In this document: positions 11,832-20,761 of the stretch, one piece after another | Numbering within the stretch: the first letter of the stretch is position 1 | Layout: each line of letters starts with the position of its first letter | From: a virus | DNA length: 20,862 nucleotides | IMG/VR virus record: IMGVR_UViG_3300046007_007423 | Coordinates: 1 to 20,862 of that record | Reading direction: 5' to 3' (one strand) | Made by a program: the position numbers and the translations under genes | Notes under the pieces: model-generated | Told to the model about the DNA's origin: nothing | What the model saw: only the letters and a program-made list of their open reading frames with translations | Database searches by the model: none

Positions 11832-14800
11832 TTATAAAGCTTTTCCATAGCCTCGTGCGAGCCAGTCGACTAAGTGAGTATGACTACCTCCGCCATGATG
11901 CACATAGACATCAAAGGATGAACTTGTGACATTGGTAATTTCTAAGTATTCATTGGCTCGAAAGTTTAACGGCGTAACCTGAATGTTAGGACGTGCCTTA
12001 AACGGTACGCTAAACGTAACGGTGCTAGTCCCTGTTGGCAAATTTACCGCATTGGCAGATTCTAAGCGGTCGGGCATATCGCAAGTGACGCTTAACGTAG
12101 TAACCGTAGGGACTTTAGACTGCAAGAATGAACGCATCACAAGGCGGAATCTAAACGCCCTCGCTTCATAATCCCCTGCGTTTAAGGTTGACCACGCTCC
12201 AAATGAGACGTTATCGGTGGATGTTGCCACTTGAAGCTCAAGCATCCCCTGCGTGTATTCAATGAAGCCGACATCAAGAACGCTAGACAAAGAAGCGAAA
12301 TCGACGACATCGGCGATTGTGTCGCTATCCACTGTTGCCATTGTTGGCTCAAGTGATATATTTGGCATGAAAGATACCCATGAAGAGGTATCGCCCATGA
12401 CAAAATCAACAGTGCCTGTTAATCGTGAAACATAAACATCGCCCAAGTCGATTGAATTATCAAACTCGTAATAAGCGGTATCCGTCACTAAGGGGTCGTC
12501 AATAATTAAGCCGTCAGGAATTACAATACACCCTGTTTTTGTGCCTGCAAACGTGGGATGCTCGTCTATTGTTTCCACGACGTTAATGTTAATATCGGGC
12601 GACGTGAACGTCACACGGCTTGCATCAATAGTGCTATAGGCTCCGTAAAAATCCTTTGCTTTAATAAAGAATGTTCCGTCTTGATAAGGAATTGTTAAAG
12701 TAGTATTCTGTGTAAATGTCAAGAAAGGCGTTAAATCCCACGCCGTACTTACCTTGCTTGGTGTGTAGCGGATCTCGTAGCCGTCTAAGTCATTATCTAA
12801 AACGGCATCCCATGTAAAAATCAAATCCCCTCCAACGATTGAGTAGTTGAAGTTCTGCACATTCGCAGGGGCTAGGTTATTTTCCGCAAAGTCAATCGTA
12901 GCGGTAACGCTTCCCATGGCTCTGTTTTCGCTGGCTGTGGCTTGAATGGCATCCACTCTAATATCAAGGAGATTGTCGGTAATGGCTAAATCATAGACGG
13001 AGCTTGCGGTCTCGCCTGCATAGGTGTAATTCTCGCTAGTGGGAAGCTTCCAATAAACCGCATACCGTGTGATGCGTCGATCGGGCGATGCCGTCCATGT
13101 AAGCAATAAACGCTTCACTCGCACGCCGTCTAAGTTCTCAAAGAAACCCACGCCCTTTAAGTTGCTATGTAGGTAAACTTCCTGACCGATTAAGGTTGTC
13201 GGTGTTTTGCCTGTGACGATGCCACGCTCGATGCGGTCGTACTTGGTGCGGTCGTACTCAATGGCGGATATTTCATACTGGAACTTTTCTTGATCCGTAA
13301 GCTCTCTTTTGCCAATGACGTAGAACTCTCGAGGGGCAAGGTTTGACGCATTAACCCCCCAAATGCTATGTAACGCAGGCGTGTTGTCGTCTAGGTCGGG
13401 TTCATCCCCTACACTAACGGTTAAGGGGGTATCAAAGCGGATATATTGCACATTGCCATAAGTAACAACGCCGTTTTGATTACACGGCTTGATAACACGC
13501 TCCCTTAGTGAGCCGTCACGCATCATAACGTACATGGTGTAAGTCTGCAAGGCGTCAAAGAACACATTGCTGTCTAAACGGATTCCTTCATAACCTGTTG
13601 AGCCTATGTCGTCATAAAAAGCTTTTAAACGTCCACTTTGACGCAGGGTTTGAAAACTGGGGTCGTAGATCCCGATAACGTCCCCAATGGTTATCTCTGC
13701 ACCCTCTAAACCAGTGGTGAAGCCCACGGTTTGATACTGATTCTTTTGAGTGTCTAACAACCAAGCCCCATAGCGTCGGGCTTGTCCTTCAGATGTACAC
13801 CCAATAGAAGCGACGCTGGCTTGTTGATAGCCAAAAAGTTCAATCAAATAAGGATCTTCAACGGTAACGGTTGCCTGCTCGTATAGATTGCTAGGATCGT
13901 TCCACCGCACTTGAGCCACACTCGACGTAGTGTCAACGGATGCCGTGGCATACTGAAACGTCACACCGTCCGAATTAACGACGTTTGCCTGTGAGAACAC
14001 CGCTACAGGGTCTTTCGGCATATCCGCCGTTAGAATAATAACATCGTTGGCACTGTAAACCATGCCATGAAAGACGGATGCCACCTTGTTGACAATATCG
14101 TAAAAGCTCTCGTTATTCGCAAACCAGTAATTAAACGTGTAGCGTGGCTCCATGGCTCTACGCCCTGCTACAGGCACCAGCTCATCGCAGTATTTTGCCA
14201 CCTCGTAAAAGCTGTACTTGTCGATCTGTGACGCACTGATAAAATGACCGCCACCATACCGCTGGTTTGTGAGGATGTCATAAAGCACCCATACAGGGTT
14301 ATTCGTCCAAGCGGTTTGAAACGTGCCGTTCCAATAGCCTAGTGGCTCGTCATAAAGCCGTGTAATCGGGTCGTAAGTGATTGGGATTTTAACCTTTACG
14401 CCGTCGATTAAATAGCCACGCTTAGGAAGGTTATTGCCAAATAGGGAAGCGTCAATCTTAATGCCTGCAATGGCTCTATTCGCATAGGTGAGCTTGGTTT
14501 CCACGCCTTCGGCATACGCTGACCAATATAAATCGTTTTGCAAGTAGGGGCTGTTACTGTCTTCTGTTACCCTTGTCACCTTTATATCCCACGGACTGCC
14601 TCCATTGTCTTTAGGGAGCAATACCAAGTATTCACGCTCATAGGTTGATGCGGTACGTCCTGAAATAACGGTGTCCTTGTTGACCAGTTCGTAAATCTCT
14701 GATACCGTCCAACCACTAGGGGGGGTGATGCGATACTGCCCTTGTGCAAGCCCTATAATTTCATCATCCAATTTGTACCATAAGCCGTATTGTGATTTTG

Positions 14801-15554
14801 TGGAGATCCCCCCACTTTCCATTTTAAGATTTTGGCTAATGAAATTGACCGTGCCGTTGTAGCCTTGCGTCGGATTATAAACCGTGTATCCTGTCGGTTC
14901 AATGCTATAATTTTCAGTAACATTTGAGCCACTAGGCATGAGCTTATAAACCAATGACGGCGTTTCTATATTGTCTAAAAAGTAATCTTGGCTAGGGCTA
15001 TCAACACGCTTGGTAAGCACCACTCTAAAGCCCCTAGCGGTGCTAGATGTCAACCATTGACCAGCCGTTTGGTTGATGCGTTGCCACACACGCCCAAACT
15101 GCTTATAGCCTGTCTCGCTCTCGTTGACTTCGATTTTAAAGGCGACGCTCTGCCTCAATACATCACCAGTGCTTGTGTCTTGAAATTGCAAGGCAGGCAC
15201 GGCGATTTTGATACGCACATAATCGGCATCGGGGTTTGTAATGGTGCGAATCACAGGGGAGGCTTGCAATACCTTAACGCCTACACTCACCAAGCTTTCC
15301 ACACCGCCAAAGCCTTGTATTTCGGTTTGGTCTGTTTCGCCCAGCCGTGATTGAAACTCTACCCCCTGAAAGTTGAAGCTCCCATTGGCGTTTTGTAACG
15401 ATGTGTCGTTAAAATAGACGCTGTTTAAGCCGTTGACCAAGCCTTTTATTTCGCCCTCTGAAATGACTTCAAGGATCCGTGCGACGTTATTCGCCTGTAA
15501 ATCAATAGGCGACGATACAGGCGTTCTTGATTGTGGCTTGCTTGACCCACCCAT
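11832..15554 (-). CDS. J: tail tip attachment protein J (host specificity)
   Basis: About 1240 residues. Start ATG 15554 is chosen over 15605 because it forms a TAATG overlap with the stop of I and begins MGGSSKPQSRTP, the usual J start. The N-half has the J features: ARILEVISEGEIKGLVNG early, later GCTSEGQARRYGAWLL and GLEGAEITIGDVIGIYD, the GpJ-type core. A fibronectin III-like segment (TWDAVLDNDLDGYEIRY) follows near 900. The C-terminus is beta-rich and ends in DWLARGYGKAL, a terminal motif common on J-like tips, preceded by a His cluster. J sits at the tail tip and binds the receptor. Confidence 0.9.
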   Translation of the reverse strand: MGGSSKPQSRTPVSSPIDLQANNVARILEVISEGEIKGLVNGLNSVYFNDTSLQNANGSFNFQGVEFQSRLGETDQTEIQGFGGVESLVSVGVKVLQASPVIRTITNPDADYVRIKIAVPALQFQDTSTGDVLRQSVAFKIEVNESETGYKQFGRVWQRINQTAGQWLTSSTARGFRVVLTKRVDSPSQDYFLDNIETPSLVYKLMPSGSNVTENYSIEPTGYTVYNPTQGYNGTVNFISQNLKMESGGISTKSQYGLWYKLDDEIIGLAQGQYRITPPSGWTVSEIYELVNKDTVISGRTASTYEREYLVLLPKDNGGSPWDIKVTRVTEDSNSPYLQNDLYWSAYAEGVETKLTYANRAIAGIKIDASLFGNNLPKRGYLIDGVKVKIPITYDPITRLYDEPLGYWNGTFQTAWTNNPVWVLYDILTNQRYGGGHFISASQIDKYSFYEVAKYCDELVPVAGRRAMEPRYTFNYWFANNESFYDIVNKVASVFHGMVYSANDVIILTADMPKDPVAVFSQANVVNSDGVTFQYATASVDTTSSVAQVRWNDPSNLYEQATVTVEDPYLIELFGYQQASVASIGCTSEGQARRYGAWLLDTQKNQYQTVGFTTGLEGAEITIGDVIGIYDPSFQTLRQSGRLKAFYDDIGSTGYEGIRLDSNVFFDALQTYTMYVMMRDGSLRERVIKPCNQNGVVTYGNVQYIRFDTPLTVSVGDEPDLDDNTPALHSIWGVNASNLAPREFYVIGKRELTDQEKFQYEISAIEYDRTKYDRIERGIVTGKTPTTLIGQEVYLHSNLKGVGFFENLDGVRVKRLLLTWTASPDRRITRYAVYWKLPTSENYTYAGETASSVYDLAITDNLLDIRVDAIQATASENRAMGSVTATIDFAENNLAPANVQNFNYSIVGGDLIFTWDAVLDNDLDGYEIRYTPSKVSTAWDLTPFLTFTQNTTLTIPYQDGTFFIKAKDFYGAYSTIDASRVTFTSPDININVVETIDEHPTFAGTKTGCIVIPDGLIIDDPLVTDTAYYEFDNSIDLGDVYVSRLTGTVDFVMGDTSSWVSFMPNISLEPTMATVDSDTIADVVDFASLSSVLDVGFIEYTQGMLELQVATSTDNVSFGAWSTLNAGDYEARAFRFRLVMRSFLQSKVPTVTTLSVTCDMPDRLESANAVNLPTGTSTVTFSVPFKARPNIQVTPLNFRANEYLEITNVTSSSFDVYVHHGGGSHTHLVDWLARGYGKAL

Positions 15555-16174
15555 TACAACACCTCTTCCGTCGTGATTGATTGACTTATGACGTTTGACC
15601 CACAATAGAAACGCCCATACGTTACAGGCACACCCACGCCTTTACCTAGCCGATTCGTTGCACCAGTAAAAAGGGTACTTTGGCGATCTGCTGGATTGTC
15701 CCCTTGTTGCAAGTCGCCTACTTTGGGCGTGGGTGTGAATAGCGTCACAATACCCCCTAGAACGGACGTAGCACCCCCCACAATTAAACCAACGCCGATA
15801 CTTGCCAATTGAGTACCTGACAAGGTTCCTAAGCCTCCAGTCATAAACGTGAGAGCAATCCCTGCCCCAATTAGTAGCACACCTGCAATAATGCCGATAA
15901 ACTTCTTTCCATAAACGCCCTCCACTGGCACAAGGTGAATCGTATCGACGCCATCGGGCAAACTTACATCAAAACGTGAATCTTCTGAAAGCAAACGGCT
16001 TCTACCGTCACTCGTTAGGCTGAACCGATACCAACCACGTTTTAGCATTTGACGCATCCCTTTAAAGGTGCGTAAAAGAAAGGAAACCACTTGTTGAGCG
16101 GTTTCCGCATTTATCCGCAGGGGATTAGGGGAAAGGGTCTTTAATTTTCCGTGAAGCACAACCGATACAAGCAT
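15554..16174 (-). CDS. I: tail assembly protein I
   Basis: 206 residues, in the lambda position between K and J. The N-terminal half has FLLRTFKGMRQMLKRGWYRF and a DTIHLVPV strand, followed by a glycine-rich hydrophobic segment (GIIAGVLLIGAGIALTFMTGG, residues about 93-115) and a second one near 122-145, typical of gpI. The C-terminal part has GKGVGVPVTYGRFYCGS, also usual. gpI is needed for tail tip assembly and may not stay in the virion. ATG 16174 has GGGAGGG nearby. Confidence 0.85.
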   Translation of the reverse strand: MLVSVVLHGKLKTLSPNPLRINAETAQQVVSFLLRTFKGMRQMLKRGWYRFSLTSDGRSRLLSEDSRFDVSLPDGVDTIHLVPVEGVYGKKFIGIIAGVLLIGAGIALTFMTGGLGTLSGTQLASIGVGLIVGGATSVLGGIVTLFTPTPKVGDLQQGDNPADRQSTLFTGATNRLGKGVGVPVTYGRFYCGSNVISQSITTEEVL

Positions 16175-16188
16175 TTGACGCCCTCCCC

Positions 16189-16896
16189 TTACATTGTAAC
16201 CTTTAAAAGCATGTGCAAGCGTTCCATGCTAGCGTGGACTGGCGTTAATCGACTTACTCCGTTCATAGGATGATGAAGCATTAAACCGTCGCCCACATAA
16301 ACGCCTGCGTGTTCACCTTGACGCCCTACACGAATCACAATCAAGTCGCCATTTTCTAAAGGGCTGTCCAGTGCTTTAATCTCGCAAAGCCCTTGATGAT
16401 TAAGTGTATAATAGTAACCATTTTTGTCGTAAAAATCTCTAGGAATAATAGGGAACTCATAACCCTTATTGAGTCTATACCAGTCGGCGATAATCGCAAA
16501 GCAATCGCCCTTTCCGTCGCTTCCATAATCACCCCAGCGATACGAACGCCCTAGTAAGCTTTCCTCTGTCGCCTGAATCGACGAATGCCAAAATACAGGA
16601 TTCACCACGTCGCTATGACTGCAATAGTTCATTATCCCCTGTGGCTTATCACTAGAAGCAAACATCTGCATATCAAGCATGGACGGCACTAAAGGCTGAT
16701 GCGACGGTATGGGGTGCGTGTGCAAGTAAGCCTCTGCCCCTTCAATCATAGAGCCGTCTACAAACTCCTCATTACCTACTTTTACCAAATGCCACACGTC
16801 GCCGATTTTGGCGAATAAATGCTCGTTCTTTAAATCATCGGCGGATCGTGCCATAAGTTGCATGGTGACGTGTTGACGGTCTGCATCGTTAAACAT
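16189..16896 (-). CDS. K: tail tip protein K, JAMM plus NlpC/P60 peptidase
   Basis: 235 residues. N-terminal JAMM/MPN part: His59-x-His61-Pro, then Ser72-x-x-Asp75, the metal site of the family. C-terminal NlpC/P60 part: Cys132 in GDCFAI after SYRWGDYG, His186 in GEHAGVYVGDG, and His198/His199 after it, the catalytic order. Lambda K has the same two-domain plan and is thought to act at the tail tip on the cell wall. Both catalytic sites look intact. Two bases separate it from the L stop. Confidence 0.9.
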   Translation of the reverse strand: MFNDADRQHVTMQLMARSADDLKNEHLFAKIGDVWHLVKVGNEEFVDGSMIEGAEAYLHTHPIPSHQPLVPSMLDMQMFASSDKPQGIMNYCSHSDVVNPVFWHSSIQATEESLLGRSYRWGDYGSDGKGDCFAIIADWYRLNKGYEFPIIPRDFYDKNGYYYTLNHQGLCEIKALDSPLENGDLIVIRVGRQGEHAGVYVGDGLMLHHPMNGVSRLTPVHASMERLHMLLKVTM

Positions 16897-16898
16897 GG

Positions 16899-17588
16899 TT
16901 ACGCCTCACTAAAATTAGGGAACCCATTAAAGGGAACCGCCGTTTCAAAACGTGCCTCACAACCGCCTACCGTCTTACTACAGCGATCTAGGGCTTGCGT
17001 CGTGACTTCGTTAAACTCGTCGAAGTATTGCGTCCCTGCGTAAGGGCAAGGGTTGACATCGGCGATGACAAAGCTGGACGTATCCGCATTCCAACGGCGA
17101 TAGATGTGATTGCAATAGTTCACCATTTGGTTTTTAGGGAACTGCTGACGGTTTGCTAGCTCCATTGCCGTTATTAGCTCGAACTCAATAGCGACGCTTG
17201 TTTGGCTTGTAATTTGGTTAATATAAAACGTGTCATAGTTCACGAACTCATCCGTAATTGTAGGGGTGATGTCGTCTAACTCATTTCGTCTTACACGAAT
17301 CCTTGTAAACTTACAGTTCTGCAAGCCCCTGTATTCGTTGATGCCACCAATAAGCAACGCTTGCAAGTTCGACACTACAAACGTCGGACGTGGGGCTTTT
17401 CCGCTTTCAATCTCGAAGCCTTGAGCATCAATAGGAAACGCCGTGTAAGTGTTGCCGTTAAACACAATGTTTGTACGGTTTTCGTGGCATGAAGGGCTTA
17501 GGTAAATAATCCCACCGCCATAAATAGCCGTGTCGATTTGGTACAGGGTGACAACAGAGCCAAAGCTAGGGAGTTGAGCATCAAGCAA
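16899..17588 (-). CDS. L: minor tail protein L
   Basis: The open frame reaches back to 17726, but the part before 17588 overlaps M heavily. A TTG at 17588 (nine bases after GGGAGG) gives 229 residues, close to lambda L at about 232, so I prefer it; this start is not certain. Landmarks: VVTLYQIDTAIYGGG, NGNTYTAFPI, GKAPRPTFVVSN and a C-terminal Cys set (YCNHIYRR, NPCPYAG, ALDRCSKTVGGC). Lambda L is reported to bind an iron-sulfur cluster through four C-terminal cysteines, and the final Cys-x6-Cys matches. Role: tail tip assembly. Confidence 0.85.
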   Translation of the reverse strand: MLDAQLPSFGSVVTLYQIDTAIYGGGIIYLSPSCHENRTNIVFNGNTYTAFPIDAQGFEIESGKAPRPTFVVSNLQALLIGGINEYRGLQNCKFTRIRVRRNELDDITPTITDEFVNYDTFYINQITSQTSVAIEFELITAMELANRQQFPKNQMVNYCNHIYRRWNADTSSFVIADVNPCPYAGTQYFDEFNEVTTQALDRCSKTVGGCEARFETAVPFNGFPNFSEA

Positions 17589-17937
17589 GGTCAAACACCT
17601 CCCTAAGCTTAAAGGTGACATTCCACAAGTTTGCATCCATGCCTGTAACCTGTATCGGATCTTGACACACCCACAATCTAGCGGATGCTTCACTAGGAAG
17701 TGTGTAATAAAAAGATTCAACCCCACCGTATCCGTTTAAGTCGTCAACAAGATCGTTCTTTTCCGTGGCAGTCAATACGGCACACGTCAACGTCACGTTT
17801 AGAATCTTAAAGTTGATACCGTCCGCTACCCTTTGCTCGTAGCCGTCGCCAAACTTGGCGGTTTGCACACGGTACGCTGTTTCTTCGGTGTAGCCACTTT
17901 GGCTAGGGGTTACTGGTAAGGTGAGGGTTGAAGGCAT
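17581..17937 (-). CDS. M: minor tail protein M
   Basis: 118 residues. It has the Phage_min_tail pattern: TAKFGDGYEQRVADGINF near residues 26-43, a strand set after it, and FYYTLPSEASARLWVC. In lambda, M sits at the tail tip next to L and H. Its end overlaps the L start by eight bases, and its ATG abuts the unknown 113-aa gene (one shared base), suggesting coupled translation. Length is near the family's usual 110. Confidence 0.88.
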   Translation of the reverse strand: MPSTLTLPVTPSQSGYTEETAYRVQTAKFGDGYEQRVADGINFKILNVTLTCAVLTATEKNDLVDDLNGYGGVESFYYTLPSEASARLWVCQDPIQVTGMDANLWNVTFKLREVFDLA

Positions 17938-18278
17938 TATTCACGCTCCAAAAGTAGCAATGATATTTTCAAATAATCCAATGGAGTGTCTTCACCTTCA
18001 AAGCTTGTGATATGTGCAAGCTCAACAACATCCCTGATAGGATGATACGGAGGATTAAAGGCAACCTCTGTGTATCTGTCTGTGGTTAATTCAGTTTGAA
18101 AAAACTCTACCGCTTTTTCATGTGATTCAAACGCCTGTGCTGTAATTGAGGTATAAATATCATCATATTTTACCCATACGTCAAAAGACCTTCCTTGCAA
18201 ACTAAAATCTACTTCTGAAAGAATGTATTTTTTAAACCTTAATTGTGCTGGATTTTCGATGTTCATTCTCTTTTTCAT
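17937..18278 (-). CDS. unknown protein between tape measure and M, 113 aa
   Basis: Not part of the standard lambda order, in which M follows the tape measure gene H directly. The start forms TAATG with the tape measure stop (18276-18280). It starts MKKRMNIENPAQLRFKKY, then strands (FSLQGRSFDVWVKYDDIYTS), a helix (SHEKAVEFFQTELTT) and a hydrophobic tail (LDYLKISLLLLERE). It may be a tail-tip partner or an inserted accessory gene; local base composition does not look unusual by eye. No family recognised. Confidence 0.6.
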   Translation of the reverse strand: MKKRMNIENPAQLRFKKYILSEVDFSLQGRSFDVWVKYDDIYTSITAQAFESHEKAVEFFQTELTTDRYTEVAFNPPYHPIRDVVELAHITSFEGEDTPLDYLKISLLLLERE

Positions 18279-20761
18279 TATGCGAATCCCCTTTGTAACA
18301 TTCCGCCTTGACGGCTTTCCGTCTTAAGGACTTGTCTAACCTTCATTTCAATCATTTCACTAATTGCCTTCCCTGCTTCTGCTAAGCCTTGATTATCGCC
18401 CTTGCCTCCGCCTTGCGTGTTAACCGTCACGTTGTTAATGACTGTAATACCACCACCGCCACCACCGCTAGGCATAGCGTGGTTAGGGATGATGTTCCCT
18501 GCGGATCGTGGCACAAACATTTCACGCCCTGCCTCACCCACCATGTAAGGCTTGTTTGCGGATACCGCTCCACCGCCTGCACGAGCACCAAAACCACCAC
18601 TTAATTGAGGAGCATTTTTTGGTATTACTGGCACTTCAAAAACTTTACCTATTTTGTCAAAAACCCCTGTCAATTTACCGCCAAAGGCTCCTGAATTAGC
18701 TCCGCCTGTTTGACCACCGCCTACAATACCCATTAAAAGCTGTAACGTATAAACTTTAATTAACTGCACCGCCACTTGACGCAATAGCCCCACCATAATG
18801 TCCTTGAAGGAAGCTGTACCATTAACCATGTGTTCAATTGTATTATCAAACGCAGAACGTAAGGCATTGCGGATCCCCTCCCCTGCCTGCTTGGCACTTT
18901 CTACCATTTGATCCGTTGTGCTTTGATAATCCTTTAAGCCTTGCTCACGTTTTGCTTGCTCTTCCGCTTGCTTCTTCTGCTCATCCGTGGCGTTGGAACC
19001 TTTAAGCAAGTCACGTTTACGCTGTTCAATATCTAGTTCACGCTGTTTGAGTTCAAGGGCTTTTTCACCACCTGCAAGGAACGCATCACGCAAGGCTTTC
19101 TGTTTCGCCTCTTCAATGTTTGCTTCTTCCATAGCCTGCTTTAAGCTTACACTCAATTCAAGCTGTTTCTTTTTGGCTTCGGTGTCCTGCTCACGCTTGA
19201 CAATGCCTTGAGCCAGCAGTTCAAGCTCACGTTTACCCTTGCCTAAGTAATCGCCCATAAGCTCGTTGTAACGCCCTAAGCCCTCGTTTTGCTTAAGCTG
19301 TGCCTCGTAGGCTTTGATACCACCACTAGACAAGGCTTGAATGGCTTTATCCATGCCTTGCACTTCAAGCATGGCATCCCTAGCTTTTTCTTTTAAACCC
19401 TTGAGTGCATCGGCGTAACGCTCGGCTTCTTTTTGGGCTTCAGATTCACCCTCTTTTGCTTTCTTCCCCTTGCCTGTTTTACTTAAAGGGGTTTCAACTG
19501 TGCCTCGAATATCCCTAGGAATAGGCATCGATCTTTGCACTTTAGGGGCTTTAAACTCATTTCCGATTTGCTGAAAGTCCGTGCCTGCGTCTTTAAAAAA
19601 GCCTTTTCTTGTATTCTTGGCAACATCTAAAGCAAACTCTAAGCCACCTGTGGGGACTGCAAGCTTGCCAAATGACAACGCTTTTAATATCTGATTCCCC
19701 TTGTTGGCAACACGCACAATAGAATCTAGCGTTGCCTCAACAACAAAAGAGATAGCCCCCAAGATGCTACGAACCAATGCTTGTACAACGTTTACGGTGG
19801 ATCTAAAGAACACAACCAAACCGCTACCCAATGCGACCCACCCCTGTCTATTATCTTCTAAGCTCTTTAAAATAGAACCAAGCGACCGCAATAGTGAACC
19901 GCTAGCATCCGTTGATTTATCAATGTCCGCCACCAATGATGCAAAGGTAATATCCGCCTGCGACTTCAACCGCCCAAACGTCATAGGCATTTTGTCGAAC
20001 TCTTTGTTGACATCATCCGCCTGCTTGATGAGTACGTCGAACACGTCCTTTGAAAGGAGCTTGCCTTCAATAACCATAAGCCTTAACTTGCCTATTGAAA
20101 TACCTAAGCCTTCAGCAATTTTAAGAGCAATTTCGGGCGTGTTTTCCACAATGGAGTTAAACTCTTCGGCTCGCACAATACCGCCAGCCATAGCCTGCGA
20201 GAACTGCACTAAGCTGTTTTTAATGGCTTCACCACTGGCTCCACTCAATACGCCAAGCTTTGAGACGGTATCCGTCAACACCAACATTTCGGCGTTCGTC
20301 GCACCGATGCTATTTTTTGTGTTAGATATTCTCTGAAAGACGGTTACGATGCCTTCAAGGCTTGTACCTGTGCTAATGGCGACTTTCTTTAAGGCTTCAA
20401 AGTTTTGCGTGCCTAGTGCAATACCCTTGCTTGCGTTGATCGTGCGTGCTTCTAATAGACGCATCTTGTCGGCTGTATCGGCTATGTATTTTACTGTATT
20501 GATAGAAACATAGGCGACAACTGCTTTTTTTAGATTATCCATTGCACCTGAAAGCATGGATGTTTCTTTTTTCGCTCTTCTTGTGGTATCTTCAACCTTC
20601 TTGGTTTGCTCGGCGATCTGTTGCAAGCGTAAGTTTGTTTGATTGCCACTTGCCACCAACGCATCAAGGGCTTTTTTAAAGTCGTTTGTTTGGGCTTTTG
20701 CCTGTTGTGTCCCCTTGGCTTCAACCTCAACGGTGACTTTAGGATTGTCCGCCATCATCAT
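18278..20761 (-). CDS. H: tape measure protein
   Basis: 827 residues. An N-terminal charged helix (1-80) leads into the tape measure N-terminal domain (about 90-275) with LLEARTINASKGIALGTQNF and IVRAEEFNSIVENTPE. A hydrophobic segment lies at about 308-345 (GLVVFFRSTVNVVQALVRSI). A long lysine/glutamate-rich coiled coil follows, then the lambda-type C-terminal segment (FDNTIEHMVNGTASFKDIMV) and a glycine-rich end with YMVGEAGREMFVPRSAG. It sets tail length and may be ejected into the cell. ATGATGATG at 20761 follows AGGAGG by nine bases. By simple proportion the tail should be short to medium. Confidence 0.92.
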   Translation of the reverse strand: MMMADNPKVTVEVEAKGTQQAKAQTNDFKKALDALVASGNQTNLRLQQIAEQTKKVEDTTRRAKKETSMLSGAMDNLKKAVVAYVSINTVKYIADTADKMRLLEARTINASKGIALGTQNFEALKKVAISTGTSLEGIVTVFQRISNTKNSIGATNAEMLVLTDTVSKLGVLSGASGEAIKNSLVQFSQAMAGGIVRAEEFNSIVENTPEIALKIAEGLGISIGKLRLMVIEGKLLSKDVFDVLIKQADDVNKEFDKMPMTFGRLKSQADITFASLVADIDKSTDASGSLLRSLGSILKSLEDNRQGWVALGSGLVVFFRSTVNVVQALVRSILGAISFVVEATLDSIVRVANKGNQILKALSFGKLAVPTGGLEFALDVAKNTRKGFFKDAGTDFQQIGNEFKAPKVQRSMPIPRDIRGTVETPLSKTGKGKKAKEGESEAQKEAERYADALKGLKEKARDAMLEVQGMDKAIQALSSGGIKAYEAQLKQNEGLGRYNELMGDYLGKGKRELELLAQGIVKREQDTEAKKKQLELSVSLKQAMEEANIEEAKQKALRDAFLAGGEKALELKQRELDIEQRKRDLLKGSNATDEQKKQAEEQAKREQGLKDYQSTTDQMVESAKQAGEGIRNALRSAFDNTIEHMVNGTASFKDIMVGLLRQVAVQLIKVYTLQLLMGIVGGGQTGGANSGAFGGKLTGVFDKIGKVFEVPVIPKNAPQLSGGFGARAGGGAVSANKPYMVGEAGREMFVPRSAGNIIPNHAMPSGGGGGGITVINNVTVNTQGGGKGDNQGLAEAGKAISEMIEMKVRQVLKTESRQGGMLQRGFA

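Noticed and set aside
19701-20336. 211-codon open frame on the plus strand opposite the tape measure gene
   Set aside because: It lies fully antisense to a clear tape measure protein, has no binding site or coherent domain, and its composition is the mirror of the coding strand.
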